Assembly (NCBI GenBank): GCA_035404185.1
Contig: DAONGN010000001.1
Location: 377,308-441,307, forward strand
Reading direction: 5' to 3'
Length of the DNA: 64,000 nt
DNA from: Candidatus Pacearchaeota archaeon
GTDB taxonomy: Bacteria > Patescibacteriota > Minisyncoccia > Minisyncoccales > Minisyncoccaceae
Shown here: one piece after another, positions 36,120-45,032 of the stretch
Layout of the letters: each line of letters begins with the position of its first letter
Numbering within the stretch: the first letter of the stretch is position 1
Position numbers and translations under genes: made by a program
Notes under the pieces: model-generated
What the model was told of the DNA's origin: nothing
The model's input: only the letters and a program-made list of their open reading frames with translations
Databases searched by the model: none

Positions 36120-36464
36120 ATGTCAGCAGCCCTTAAAAAAACTGAAAAGGAAGTAACAGCGAAATTGAGAATCAAGCTTCGTGCCTATGACCACAAGGTC
36201 ATTGATAAAAGCGCCCAGCAGATTATTGAAATGGCGCTAAGGTGCGGAGTTAAAATTGCTGGACCGATTCCTTTGCCGATTGAAATAAACAAGTTCACTG
36301 TAAACAGGTCAACTTTCGTTCACAAATCGGCTAGAGAGCAATTCGAAATGAGAATTCACAAAAGGGTTATTGATATTTTGAGTCCGAACCAGAAAGTGGT
36401 AGAGTCGTTAAAGTCATTGACTCTACCCGCTGGAGTGGATACCGAGATCAAGAGTATAATGTAG
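36120..36464 (+). CDS. rpsJ: 30S ribosomal protein uS10
   Basis: A 114-aa ribosomal protein with a short N-terminal extension. Core LRIKLRAYDHKVIDKSAQQIIE, GPIPLPIEINKFTVNRS and KSREQFEMRIHKR-like motifs identify it. Genetically it sits with tuf and is separated from L3 by a terminator-like hairpin at 36533. Confidence 0.96.
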   Translation: MSAALKKTEKEVTAKLRIKLRAYDHKVIDKSAQQIIEMALRCGVKIAGPIPLPIEINKFTVNRSTFVHKSAREQFEMRIHKRVIDILSPNQKVVESLKSLTLPAGVDTEIKSIM

Positions 36465-36532
36465 GTTAATTATTAAATAATTGATTTATATAATTAAAAA
36501 TTAATTGAATATTTGATAGTACTAGTCTTTAA

Positions 36533-36556
36533 GGCTGGTTATCCGGTCTTTTTTTT
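36533..36556 (+). promoter_or_regulatory. Terminator-like hairpin in the rplC leader (candidate L4/L3 attenuator)
   Basis: Stem GGCTGG (36533-36538) / CCGGTC (36543-36548) with two G-U pairs, loop TTAT, eight T (36549-36556), 8 nt before the L3 ATG. It lies between rpsJ and the L3-L4 genes. In E. coli the S10 operon is attenuated by L4; a similar scheme here is inference. Confidence 0.55.
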
Positions 36557-36564
36557 GTAAAGTT

Positions 36565-37152
36565 ATGAAATTCATATTAGGTAAAAAAATTGAAATGAGT
36601 CAGGTCTTCAAAGAGGACGGAACAGTAGTTCCCGTTACTCTTGTTCAGACTGGAGAATGTGGTGTTGTTCAGGTTAAAACCAAAGCAAAAGACGGATATG
36701 AAGCAATCAAGATTGGATTTGAATCTTTGCCTGAAAGAAAGATCAAAAAGACGGGAACACCATTTAGATATTTGAAAGAGTTCGAAGGAGATGTTAACGC
36801 ATACAAGGCAGGAGATAAGATTTTGGCAAATGTTTTTACACCAGGAGATAAAATAAAAGTTTCCGGAGTATCTAAAGGAAAAGGATTCCAAGGAGGAGTA
36901 AAGAGGTGGGGATTTTCCGGAAAACTTTCTGCAACTCATGGTAACAAGCACGAACATAGAACATTAGGTTCTACTGGTTGTTCTATTCCAGCAAGAGTTA
37001 TTAAGGGTAGAAAAATGCCTGGAAGAACTGGAAGCGACAGAATTTCTGTTAAGAATTTAGAAGTTGTAAAGGTTGATATGAAGAATAGTATTATAGCGAT
37101 CAAAGGAGCAATTCCTGGGAGAAGAGGAACGCTTTTGGAAATTAGAGGATAA
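36565..37152 (+). CDS. rplC: 50S ribosomal protein uL3
   Basis: A 195-aa assembly initiator at the peptidyl-transferase side. Seen: GKKIEMSQVF, GGVKRWGF, HEHRTLGSTG and KGRKMPGRTGSDRISVKN. Slightly shorter than in E. coli (209). First gene after the leader hairpin. Confidence 0.96.
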   Translation: MKFILGKKIEMSQVFKEDGTVVPVTLVQTGECGVVQVKTKAKDGYEAIKIGFESLPERKIKKTGTPFRYLKEFEGDVNAYKAGDKILANVFTPGDKIKVSGVSKGKGFQGGVKRWGFSGKLSATHGNKHEHRTLGSTGCSIPARVIKGRKMPGRTGSDRISVKNLEVVKVDMKNSIIAIKGAIPGRRGTLLEIRG

Positions 37153-37158
37153 AATTAT

Positions 37159-37794
37159 ATGGCAAAGAAAGCAACAAAAATTGAAGAGGTGGTAGAGATT
37201 AAAACTGTTAAGACAGATTTACCAAAAGAAATATTTGAAGTTCCAATGAACTCTGATTTAGTTCATCAAGTTATTGTTTCTCAGATGGGAAACAGAAGAA
37301 CAGTTGTTGCTCATGCTAAAGGAAGAGCTGAAGTATCTGGAGGTGGAATCAAACCTTGGAAACAGAAGGGAACAGGCCGCGCAAGGAGTGGTTCTAATAC
37401 ATCATCTATCTGGGTTGGTGGAGGTGTTTCTCATGGACCAACAAAAGACAGAAACTTCAAAAGAATTTTACCTAAAAATATTAAAAGAAAAGCTTTATTT
37501 GCTGCTTTATCAGACAAAGCCAGAGAAGGATTATTAGTTATTACTGAAACACTATCTTTAAAAGAAGCTAAGACTAAAGAAGCAAGAAGCTTATTAAAGA
37601 ATATTGGAATTAGAGAAAGCTGTTTAGTAGTTTTGCCTAAATTAGATAAGAATGTTATCTTAGCAATGAGAAATTTGCCCAAGATTTCAACTATTCAAGC
37701 AAAAGACTTAAACTGTTTAGATGTTGTTTCATCAAAATATTTATTAACTGACAAGGAAGGAATTAGTGAGATTAAGAAAACATTTTTAGACTAG
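37159..37794 (+). CDS. rplD: 50S ribosomal protein uL4
   Basis: A 211-aa tunnel protein with RRTVVAHAKGRAEVSGGGIKPWKQKGTGRARSGS-type loop split by conserved Gly/Arg, and a MRNLPKISTIQAKDLN C-terminus. In E. coli L4 also attenuates its own operon; a leader hairpin lies upstream of L3. Confidence 0.96.
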   Translation: MAKKATKIEEVVEIKTVKTDLPKEIFEVPMNSDLVHQVIVSQMGNRRTVVAHAKGRAEVSGGGIKPWKQKGTGRARSGSNTSSIWVGGGVSHGPTKDRNFKRILPKNIKRKALFAALSDKAREGLLVITETLSLKEAKTKEARSLLKNIGIRESCLVVLPKLDKNVILAMRNLPKISTIQAKDLNCLDVVSSKYLLTDKEGISEIKKTFLD

Positions 37795-37795
37795 T

Positions 37796-38161
37796 ATGGC
37801 ATTGAATATTTTTAAAAAAGAAAAAGGAGTGAAGGCGAAGAAAGAAACTGTTAAGAAAGAGAACAAGGAAATTTCGACAACAATAAAAAGCGTATTGCAG
37901 TCTCCTTGTATTACTGAAAAAGCAGTTAACATGTCTAATACTGGAAACTTTTACGTTTTCCATGTTACAACAGATGCAAACAAGGTTGAAATTAAAAATG
38001 CGATTGAAGAGAGATACAAGGTTAACGTTATTCAAATAAGAACAATCAATATTCCTAGAAAGAAAATATCTAAAGGAAGAAAGATTGGATATAGAAGTGG
38101 ATACAAGAAAGCCATTGTAAAAATTAAAGAAGGTCAAAAAATTGAAATTGTAGGACAATAA
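37796..38161 (+). CDS. rplW: 50S ribosomal protein uL23
   Basis: A 121-aa protein at the tunnel exit, about 20 residues longer than usual at the basic N-terminus. Core VLQSPCITEKAV and KVNVIQIRTINIPRKKISKGRKIG fit L23. Confidence 0.94.
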   Translation: MALNIFKKEKGVKAKKETVKKENKEISTTIKSVLQSPCITEKAVNMSNTGNFYVFHVTTDANKVEIKNAIEERYKVNVIQIRTINIPRKKISKGRKIGYRSGYKKAIVKIKEGQKIEIVGQ

Positions 38162-38162
38162 T

Positions 38163-38975
38163 ATGCAGAGAAAAACATTAAAATTGAAGAACCTACTTCC
38201 TTTATCTAAGAAGAAGCCAGAAAAGAATCTTCTAGTAAGAATTAAGAGAACAGGAGGAAGAGGAAGTAATGGTAGAATTACTTCTTGGCAAAAAGGAGGC
38301 GGAGCAAGAAAACTTTTAAGGCTGGTTGAGTTTGGACAGAAAAAAATGAATATCCCCGCAGAAGTTATTGCTCTAGAGTATGACCCTAATAGAAGTGCAT
38401 TTTTAGCTTTGGTTCAATACGAAGACAAAGAAAAGAAATATATTATTGCTCCTGAAGGATTGAAAGCTGGAGATAAAATAATCTGCGCCGAAAAGGCAGA
38501 AGCTGATACTGGAAACAGAATGAAGTTGAAAAATATTCCAGAAGGAACTATAGTCTATAATGTTGAATTAGAACCAGGAAAGGGCGGAATATTAGTAAGA
38601 TCAGCCGGAACAGGTGCAGTGTTACAAAACTATGAAGGTGGATATGCTAATTTAAAAATGCCTTCTTCAGAAATTAGAAAGATTCCTGGGGAATGTTTTG
38701 CCTCAATTGGAAAGGTTTCTAATTCTGAATACAGATTTATCAATTGGTCAAAAGCTGGAAAGAGCAGAAAGAAAGGAATTAGACCACACGTTAGAGGTTC
38801 TGTTATGAACCCCTGTGATCATCCTCATGGAGGTGGAGAATGTAGAACAGGAATCGGTTTAAAGCATCCAAAGACTCCTTGGGGAAAACCAGCATTAGGA
38901 GTTAAAACCAGAAAGAAGAATAAATGGACAGCGAAGTTAATTATTCAAAGAAGAGTTAAGAAGAAGAGAAAATAA
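38163..38975 (+). CDS. rplB: 50S ribosomal protein uL2
   Basis: A 270-aa peptidyl-transferase-region protein with [47 protein letters not shown] (family His). Starts 1 nt after L23. Confidence 0.97.
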   Translation: MQRKTLKLKNLLPLSKKKPEKNLLVRIKRTGGRGSNGRITSWQKGGGARKLLRLVEFGQKKMNIPAEVIALEYDPNRSAFLALVQYEDKEKKYIIAPEGLKAGDKIICAEKAEADTGNRMKLKNIPEGTIVYNVELEPGKGGILVRSAGTGAVLQNYEGGYANLKMPSSEIRKIPGECFASIGKVSNSEYRFINWSKAGKSRKKGIRPHVRGSVMNPCDHPHGGGECRTGIGLKHPKTPWGKPALGVKTRKKNKWTAKLIIQRRVKKKRK

Positions 38976-38980
38976 ATAAT

Positions 38981-39304
38981 ATGTCAAGAAGTCTAAAAAA
39001 AGGACCATATATCGATCCGAATGTCACAAAAAAGATTGCAGGAAAGAAACCAAGCGAAACGGCCGCCATTAAAACATGGTCGAGAGCTTGTACTATTAAT
39101 CCCGAAATGATCGGCTTTACTTTTGGTGTGCATAATGGAAAGGATTTTCTTCAAGTAAGAGTTACTGAAGAAATGGTTGGTCACAAGTTAGGAGAATTTT
39201 CTCCAACAACTAAATTTTTAAGACACGGAGGAAAGGCAAGTAAAGAACAGGAGAAAGGAGCTGCTCCAGCACCCGCTGCAGTCGCACCAGCTAAAGTAAA
39301 ATAA
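38981..39304 (+). CDS. rpsS: 30S ribosomal protein uS19
   Basis: A 107-aa head protein. Core [14 protein letters not shown] and [23 protein letters not shown] is normal; the C-terminus carries an added Ala/Pro-rich tail ([14 protein letters not shown]), longer than the usual 92 residues. Confidence 0.95.
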   Translation: MSRSLKKGPYIDPNVTKKIAGKKPSETAAIKTWSRACTINPEMIGFTFGVHNGKDFLQVRVTEEMVGHKLGEFSPTTKFLRHGGKASKEQEKGAAPAPAAVAPAKVK

Positions 39305-39305
39305 T

Positions 39306-39752
39306 ATGGCATTCAAAGTTGAATTAAATCATTTACATATTGCTCCAAGAAAGGCAAGATTAATTGCTGACTTGGTTAGAGGAAAGAAGGCGGAAGAAGC
39401 CCAGACGATTTTGAATTTCGCTATTAAGAGAGCAAGTGACCCAATATTGAAATTATTAAATTCAGCACTTGCTAATGCCAAGATAACAAAGAATATTTCA
39501 GCAACCGATTTGTTTATTTCTAAGATTACAGTTGATGAAGGTCCAGCCGGAAAGAGAGTTTTACCTAAATCAAGAGGAAGAGGAGAAATTATCAAGAAGA
39601 AAACTTCTCATGTAACTTTAGTTTTAGATATGAAGAAAGAAGACGTTAAAAAAAGCAAGAAAGGTAAAAAAGAGATTGTTAAAGAAGAAGCAAAAGTTGA
39701 GGAAAAGAAAGTTGAGAAAAAAGTAAAGAAAACAATAACAAAGAAGAAATAA
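39306..39752 (+). CDS. rplV: 50S ribosomal protein uL22
   Basis: A 148-aa protein. Core with HIAPRKARLIADLVRGKKAEEAQ and KITVDEGPAGKRVLPKSRGRG; the C-terminal 35 residues are a Lys/Glu-rich tail of KEEAKVEEKKVEKKVK type not found in short L22 proteins. Confidence 0.95.
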   Translation: MAFKVELNHLHIAPRKARLIADLVRGKKAEEAQTILNFAIKRASDPILKLLNSALANAKITKNISATDLFISKITVDEGPAGKRVLPKSRGRGEIIKKKTSHVTLVLDMKKEDVKKSKKGKKEIVKEEAKVEEKKVEKKVKKTITKKK

Positions 39753-39756
39753 AAAA

Positions 39757-40428
39757 ATGAGTCACAAAGTTCACCCTAAAATTTTTAGAATCAGAGGAAT
39801 CGAAGACTGGTTGTCACACGGTTTTTACGGTAATAAACCTTTGAAGAGTGTAAAAGAGGATTACATCATCAGGACTTTTTTGACCAATAAATTAAAAGAA
39901 TCAAGCGTGGAAAAAGTTGAAATAGAAAGATACAGTAATAAAACAAGTGTTATTATCCATTCGGCCAGACCGGGATTGATTATCGGACGCGGCGGTGAAG
40001 GAATTGAAAAGATAAGGCTTGAATTATTGAAAGAAGTTTTCAAGAAGAATGATTTAGGATTAAAAGAATTAAGTGAATTAGGAAAGAGATTGAAATTAGA
40101 AGTAAGAGAGGTTTCTAATCCTTGGACTTCTTCAGTTTTGGTTAATCAGTGGATTGCCCAGAAGATTGAGAAAAGAACACCATTTAGAAAAACAATTAAA
40201 CAAGCCATTGAAAAAGTTATGGCTAATAAGAATGTTAAAGGAGTAAAGATCATGGTTTCAGGTAGATTAGACGGAGCTCAGATTGCAAGATCAGAATGGC
40301 TAGAGAAAGGAAGATTACCCAGACAGACAATCAGAGCTGATATTGATTACGGATTCGGAGAAGCCAGATGTACCTATGGTGCAATTGGAATAAAGGTTTG
40401 GATATACAAAGGAGATAAATTTGAATAA
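39757..40428 (+). CDS. rpsC: 30S ribosomal protein uS3
   Basis: A 223-aa protein with an N-terminal KH domain (GLIIGRGGEGIEKIR) and C-terminal GVKIMVSGRLDGAQIARSEW and RTLRADIDYGF-like motifs. Starts 4 nt after L22. Confidence 0.96.
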   Translation: MSHKVHPKIFRIRGIEDWLSHGFYGNKPLKSVKEDYIIRTFLTNKLKESSVEKVEIERYSNKTSVIIHSARPGLIIGRGGEGIEKIRLELLKEVFKKNDLGLKELSELGKRLKLEVREVSNPWTSSVLVNQWIAQKIEKRTPFRKTIKQAIEKVMANKNVKGVKIMVSGRLDGAQIARSEWLEKGRLPRQTIRADIDYGFGEARCTYGAIGIKVWIYKGDKFE

Positions 40429-40433
40429 AAATC

Positions 40434-40847
40434 ATGTTAGCCCCAAAAAGATTAAAACATAGAAAACAGCAGAAGGGTAGAAGAAGTAGAAGAACCTTCG
40501 AAAGTAAAGGAACCAAAATCAGCTTCGGTAGTTTCGGATTGAAAGCAACTTCTGAAAAGTGGATTACTTCTAATCAATTAGAGGCCTGCAGAAGAGCGAT
40601 TATTCGATATCTAAAGAAAGGAGGAAAGTTGTGGATTAGAGTATTTCCTGATAAGGTAAGAACTAAGAAGGGACAAGAAGTGCCGATGGGAGGAGGTAAA
40701 GGTTCACTTGACCATTACGTATTTCCAGTTAAACCAGGTAGAGTGTTGTTCGAATTAGAAGGAATCCCTGAAGCGGATGCCAGAGAAGCTTTTAGAAAAG
40801 CAGGAGATAAATTACCTTTAAAGACAAAATTTGTTAAGAAACAGTAA
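40434..40847 (+). CDS. rplP: 50S ribosomal protein uL16
   Basis: A 137-aa protein with APKRLKHRKQQKG at the start, GSFGLKATSEKWITSNQLEACRRAI and a PMGGGKGSLDHYV loop. Length matches bacterial L16. Confidence 0.96.
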   Translation: MLAPKRLKHRKQQKGRRSRRTFESKGTKISFGSFGLKATSEKWITSNQLEACRRAIIRYLKKGGKLWIRVFPDKVRTKKGQEVPMGGGKGSLDHYVFPVKPGRVLFELEGIPEADAREAFRKAGDKLPLKTKFVKKQ

Positions 40848-40848
40848 T

Positions 40849-41031
40849 ATGAAAAGCAAAGAATTGATTTCAAAAGCTAAAGAAGAATTGGTAGGATTAA
40901 TGAATGACAAGAAAAAGGCAAATGAAGAGTTTCGCTTCAAGGCCGTTTCTGGAGGAATTAAGAATACCAAAGAGTTAAGAGAAAATAAAAAAGATATTGC
41001 AAGAATTTTGACTATATTAAATAAGAAATAG
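40849..41031 (+). CDS. rpmC: 50S ribosomal protein uL29
   Basis: A 60-aa two-helix protein. KSKELISKAKEELVGLMNDKKKANEEFRFKA and NTKELRENKKDIARILT match L29. Start at 40849, 1 nt after the L16 stop; an earlier in-frame start would lie inside L16. Confidence 0.9.
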   Translation: MKSKELISKAKEELVGLMNDKKKANEEFRFKAVSGGIKNTKELRENKKDIARILTILNKK

Positions 41032-41032
41032 T

Positions 41033-41272
41033 ATGCCAAAAAAGGAATTAATAGGAAAAATAGTATCGGATAAAATGCAGAAAACTGTTGTAGTTGAGGT
41101 TGAAAGAATTAAAGAACATCCAAAGTATAAGAGAAGATACAAGATTCACAAGAAATATAAGGCTCATACAGAAACAGGAGAATTTAAAACAGGAGATAAA
41201 GTTTTAATTAGAGAAACTAAGCCGATGTCAAAGGATAAGAATTGGGAGGTAGTTTCAAAATTAAGTAAATAA
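41033..41272 (+). CDS. rpsQ: 30S ribosomal protein uS17
   Basis: A 79-aa OB-fold protein with GKIVSDKMQKTVVVEVERIKEHPKYKRR and the ETKPMSKDKNWEVV C-terminus. Starts 1 nt after L29. Confidence 0.95.
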   Translation: MPKKELIGKIVSDKMQKTVVVEVERIKEHPKYKRRYKIHKKYKAHTETGEFKTGDKVLIRETKPMSKDKNWEVVSKLSK

Positions 41273-41278
41273 AAGAAA

Positions 41279-41650
41279 ATGATACAAGTACAGACATTAT
41301 TAAAGGTTGCTGATAATTCAGGCGCCAAGATGGCTAAATGTATCCGTGTTTTAGGCGGAACATATAGAAGATACGCATCACTAGGTGATATTATTGTCGT
41401 TGCCGTAAAGGATGCTGAACCAAGAAAAGCGGTAAAGAAGCACCAAGTTTTAAAAGCAGTCATTGTTAGAGAAAGAGGTGCGGTAAGAAGAAATAATGGA
41501 ACATATATCCGTTTTGATGATAATGCTATTGTTATGCTTGAAGGAGCTTCAAAAGAACCTAAGGGAACTAGAATCTTAGGACCAGTAGCTAGAGAAGTAA
41601 GAGAAAAAGGATTTGAGAAGATTTCAACAATGACAAAAGATTTAGTTTAA
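41279..41650 (+). CDS. rplN: 50S ribosomal protein uL14
   Basis: A 123-aa protein with TLLKVADNSGAKMAKCIRVLGG and RFDDNAIVMLE...GTRILGPVAREVREKGF, near-canonical. Confidence 0.97.
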   Translation: MIQVQTLLKVADNSGAKMAKCIRVLGGTYRRYASLGDIIVVAVKDAEPRKAVKKHQVLKAVIVRERGAVRRNNGTYIRFDDNAIVMLEGASKEPKGTRILGPVAREVREKGFEKISTMTKDLV

Positions 41651-41654
41651 ATAT

Positions 41655-41960
41655 ATGAAGATAAAAAAGAACGACCAAGTTTTAATAATCGCGGGCAATG
41701 ACAAAGGCAAGAAAGGAAAGGTTTTAAGATCTATTCCTGTTAAGAATAGAATTGTTGTTGAGGGAATTGCTTTAGTAAAGAAGAATGTCAAACCCAAGAA
41801 ATCTGGACAAAAAGGACAGATAGTTTCTGCTCCCAGAGCAATCAACGTTTCGAATGTTAAGTTGGTTTGTTCTAAATGCGGAAAAGCAGCCAGAGTTGGT
41901 TATGAAATAGTTGAAGGAAAAAAATACCGTGTTTGTAATAAATGCGGAGCGCATATTTAA
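41655..41960 (+). CDS. rplX: 50S ribosomal protein uL24 with zinc-ribbon tail
   Basis: A 101-aa protein. KOW motif region KIKKNDQVLIIAGNDKGKKGKVL and VKKNVKPKKSGQKGQI identify L24. The C-terminus has two CxxC pairs (CSKCGKAARVGY and CNKCG), forming a zinc ribbon, as in some bacterial L24s. Confidence 0.95.
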   Translation: MKIKKNDQVLIIAGNDKGKKGKVLRSIPVKNRIVVEGIALVKKNVKPKKSGQKGQIVSAPRAINVSNVKLVCSKCGKAARVGYEIVEGKKYRVCNKCGAHI

Positions 41961-41970
41961 TTAAAAAATT

Positions 41971-42537
41971 ATGGCAATAACAAGCATTAAAGAAAAATAC
42001 AAGAAGATAGCAGTACCTAAAATGAAGGCAAAGTTTGGATATAAGAATGTTATGGCAATTCCAAAAATAGAGAAGATAGTTATTAATATTGGATTCGGAA
42101 GAGTTATTTCTCCTAAGACAAAAGATGAACAGAAGAAGTTTATTGAATATATAAGAACCAATCTTTCCAGTATTTGCGGACAGAGACCAGTTATGACCGT
42201 TGCCAGAAAATCAATTTCTACTTTTAAATTAAGAGAAGGAAGCGTTATCGGATCTAAGGTTACTTTGAGAGGAAAGAAAATGAATGATTTCATGGAAAAG
42301 TTAGTTAATATTGTTCTTCCTCGTTCCAGAGACTTTTTAGGAATTAATCCTAAGTCAGTTGATGGAGGCGGAAATCTAAATTTGGGAATCAAAGAACATA
42401 TTGCTTTTCCAGAAATATCTCCAGAAAAATCTCCAATTATTCTTGGAATGGAAGTTACGATTAATACTAACGCAAAAAGCAAAGCAGAAGGATTGGAATT
42501 ATTTAAATTACTTGACTTTCCATTCAAGAAAAGTTAA
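41971..42537 (+). CDS. rplE: 50S ribosomal protein uL5
   Basis: A 188-aa 5S-rRNA binder with KNVMAIPKIEKIVINIGFG, ICGQRPVMTVARKSISTFKLREG and LGINPKSVDGGGNLNLGIKEH. A long antisense open frame over this gene is a shadow. Confidence 0.96.
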   Translation: MAITSIKEKYKKIAVPKMKAKFGYKNVMAIPKIEKIVINIGFGRVISPKTKDEQKKFIEYIRTNLSSICGQRPVMTVARKSISTFKLREGSVIGSKVTLRGKKMNDFMEKLVNIVLPRSRDFLGINPKSVDGGGNLNLGIKEHIAFPEISPEKSPIILGMEVTINTNAKSKAEGLELFKLLDFPFKKS

Positions 42538-42556
42538 AGTCAAAAAGTGTTAAATT

Positions 42557-42742
42557 ATGGCAAAAACATCACAAATAGCAAAATCAGCAAAGACACCAAA
42601 ATTTTCTTCAAGAGTAGTAAGAAGATGTTTTAAGTGTGGAAGAAAACATGGTTATATCAGAAAGTTTGGTTTGTGCAGAATTTGTTTTAGAGAAATGGCG
42701 AATAAAGGAGAGTTGCCGGGAGTAACAAAAAGTAGTTGGTAA
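42557..42742 (+). CDS. rpsN: 30S ribosomal protein uS14, zinc form
   Basis: A 61-aa type-Z S14 with the zinc motif [25 protein letters not shown]. Zinc-form S14 is usual for Gram-positive and CPR bacteria. Confidence 0.96.
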   Translation: MAKTSQIAKSAKTPKFSSRVVRRCFKCGRKHGYIRKFGLCRICFREMANKGELPGVTKSSW

Positions 42743-42758
42743 TTATATATAAAAGAAA

Positions 42759-43151
42759 ATGGACCCAATAGCAGACATGATCAGTTCAATAAATAACGCC
42801 TTAGCTGTTAGTAAAAAACAGATAGCTCTTTATCCATACTCAGATTATAAGTATGCGATTCTTGAGGTTTTTAAAAAGGAAGGTCTTATTGAAAATATTG
42901 ATAAGAAAGGAAGATTGTCAAAGAGAAAGATTATTGTTGATTTTAAATATGATAAAGAAGGAAACCCTGTGATTACAAAGATTAAGAAAATTTCTAAACA
43001 AGGGCAAAGAATTTATTCAACCCACAATGAATTGAAACCGGTTAAGTCAGGACACGGAATTTCAATAGTCACAACTTCAAAAGGAATAATGACTAATAAG
43101 GAAGCTAGAAAAGCTAAGCTTGGGGGAGAAGTAATTTGTGAAATTTGGTAA
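42759..43151 (+). CDS. rpsH: 30S ribosomal protein uS8
   Basis: A 130-aa protein with DPIADMISSINNA, KKISKQGQRIYST and the GHGISIVTTSKGIMTNKEARKAKLGGEVIC signature. The L6 ATG lies 1 nt after its stop. Confidence 0.96.
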   Translation: MDPIADMISSINNALAVSKKQIALYPYSDYKYAILEVFKKEGLIENIDKKGRLSKRKIIVDFKYDKEGNPVITKIKKISKQGQRIYSTHNELKPVKSGHGISIVTTSKGIMTNKEARKAKLGGEVICEIW

Positions 43152-43152
43152 T

Positions 43153-43695
43153 ATGTCAAGAATAGGAAAAAAAGAAATTTTAATACCAGCAGGAGTTGAA
43201 GTAAAAATCAACGGAGTAAATATTGAGGTTAAAGGACCTAAGGGTGTTTTAACAATGAAAGCAGTTCCAGAAATTGCGATTGAAATGAAAGAAAATGCAA
43301 TTTATTTTACTCCTAAGAAATTAGATTTGAAATCTAATGCTCTTTGGGGTTTAACTAGAACTTTAGTTTCTAATATGATTGACGGAGTTACAAAGGGATT
43401 TGAAAAGAGATTAGAGATCAACGGAGTCGGTTTTAAGGCTAGAACCGAAGGAAAGAAATTGGTTTTAGATGTCGGTTTAAGTCATACTGTAGATATTGAT
43501 GCTCCTGAAGGAATTGAATTTAAAGTTGAAAAGAACGTAATTATTGTTACTGGAATAGACAAAGGATTAGTTGGACAGATTTCAGCCACAATCAGAAAGG
43601 TTAAACCACCAGAACCATACAAGGGAAAAGGAATTAAATACACAACAGAAATTATTAAGAGAAAGCTTGGCAAGAAGGCAGCTGCGGGTGCATAA
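43153..43695 (+). CDS. rplF: 50S ribosomal protein uL6
   Basis: A 180-aa protein with [35 protein letters not shown] and the C-terminal [22 protein letters not shown] signature. ATG 43153 is the family start; an in-frame codon 15 nt earlier is within rpsH. Confidence 0.96.
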   Translation: MSRIGKKEILIPAGVEVKINGVNIEVKGPKGVLTMKAVPEIAIEMKENAIYFTPKKLDLKSNALWGLTRTLVSNMIDGVTKGFEKRLEINGVGFKARTEGKKLVLDVGLSHTVDIDAPEGIEFKVEKNVIIVTGIDKGLVGQISATIRKVKPPEPYKGKGIKYTTEIIKRKLGKKAAAGA

Positions 43696-43709
43696 TATAT
43701 TTGAAATAC

Positions 43710-44054
43710 ATGTTAGAAAAAAAAGCAAAAAGAATAATAAGACACAAAAGAGTGAGAGCAAAGGCGGATGGTACTGCAACTAAGCCCAGACTTTGTGTTT
43801 TCCGTTCAAATCAACACATCTATGCTCAATTGATTGATGACACTACTGGCAAAACTATTTTAGCGGTGTCTGATGTTTCAGTTAAAGGAAAAGAAAAGAA
43901 ATCTGATTCTTCAAAGAAAATTGGAAATGAAATTGCTAAAAAGGCAGTTGAGAAAAAGATAACTGAAGTAATTTTTGATCGTGGAGGATATAAATATCAC
44001 GGTCGCGTAAAGGCCTTAGCTGAAGGAGCAAGAGAAGGTGGATTAAAATTCTAA
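43710..44054 (+). CDS. rplR: 50S ribosomal protein uL18
   Basis: A 114-aa 5S-rRNA-binding protein with [29 protein letters not shown] and [29 protein letters not shown] at 43710 preferred to an in-frame TTG at 43701. Confidence 0.96.
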   Translation: MLEKKAKRIIRHKRVRAKADGTATKPRLCVFRSNQHIYAQLIDDTTGKTILAVSDVSVKGKEKKSDSSKKIGNEIAKKAVEKKITEVIFDRGGYKYHGRVKALAEGAREGGLKF

Positions 44055-44060
44055 TTACAT

Positions 44061-44540
44061 ATGAAAAGAGAAAGAAATACAAAATTTGATAAGAAGAATG
44101 AAATAAAAGATGAATTTGAATCTAAGCTTTTAGACTTGGCTAGAGTTACTAAGGTAACTGGAGGAGGAAAGACAATGAGATTCAGAGCAGTTATCGTGGC
44201 CGGAAACAAAATGGGAAAGGTAGGAATTGGAGCTGCTAAAGGTTTAGATGTTTCTCAAGCTATTGAAAAGGCAACTAGAGTTGCTAAAAAGAATTTAAAA
44301 GATATTCCTATATCTGAAGGAACGATTCCTTTTGAAGTTGAGGCTAAGTTCGGACCATCTCGCGTAATATTAAAACCACAGATGAAAGGTAAGGGTTTAG
44401 TAGCTGGAGGAACAGTTAGAATTATTTGTTCTTTAGCTGGAATTCAAGACATTTCTTCTAAAACATTATCAAGAACAAGAAATAAATTAAATAATGCCCA
44501 AGCGACAATGCAAGCTTTATCTAAATTGAAGAAGAAATAA
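44061..44540 (+). CDS. rpsE: 30S ribosomal protein uS5
   Basis: A 159-aa protein: VTKVTGGGKTMRFRAVIVAG, GKVGIGAAKGLDVSQAI and FGPSRVILKP. L15 follows after 1 nt, so there is no room for L30, the usual neighbour. Confidence 0.96.
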   Translation: MKRERNTKFDKKNEIKDEFESKLLDLARVTKVTGGGKTMRFRAVIVAGNKMGKVGIGAAKGLDVSQAIEKATRVAKKNLKDIPISEGTIPFEVEAKFGPSRVILKPQMKGKGLVAGGTVRIICSLAGIQDISSKTLSRTRNKLNNAQATMQALSKLKKK

Positions 44541-44541
44541 T

Positions 44542-45027
44542 ATGCAATTACACGAATTAAAACAGAATACAACTTTTAAGAAAAAAAAGAGAGTTGGTCG
44601 CGGAGGAAAGAAAGGTACATATTGTGGTGGTGGTGGAAAAGGACAGAAAGGAAGAGCCGGTGCAAAGTTTAAACCAATCATCCGTGGTTGGATTAAAAGA
44701 TATCCTAAACTAAGAGGATATAATTTCAATACTCAAACAGAAGTTTCATCAGTCAACTTAGATGTTTTAGAAGAAATATTTGAATCTAATACTGTTATTA
44801 ATCCCGAAGTATTAGTTGCTAAAAGAATTATTAGAAAGGTTGATGGAAAGATTCCTACTATTAAAATTCTAGGAACAGGAGAAATCAAAAAATCTTTAAC
44901 TATCGAGGGCTGTTTGGTTTCAAAAACTACTATAGAAAAAATAGAAAAAGCTGGAGGAAAAGTTGTAGCAAAAACAGTAAAAGAAGTTGCCAAGAAGGGG
45001 GTTTCTAAAGCAAAAACTAAAAAGTAA
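44542..45027 (+). CDS. rplO: 50S ribosomal protein uL15
   Basis: A 161-aa protein with VGRGGKKGTYCGGGGKGQKGRAGA and VEKIEKAGGKV-type C-terminus (TIEKIEKAGGKVVAK). A Lys-rich tail is added. Last ribosomal gene before secY. Confidence 0.95.
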   Translation: MQLHELKQNTTFKKKKRVGRGGKKGTYCGGGGKGQKGRAGAKFKPIIRGWIKRYPKLRGYNFNTQTEVSSVNLDVLEEIFESNTVINPEVLVAKRIIRKVDGKIPTIKILGTGEIKKSLTIEGCLVSKTTIEKIEKAGGKVVAKTVKEVAKKGVSKAKTKK

Positions 45028-45032
45028 AAACT

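Noticed and set aside
41961-42527. A 188-aa open frame antisense to rplE
   Set aside because: It mirrors the ribosomal protein L5 gene, has no start signals, and its composition follows from the codons on the other strand.
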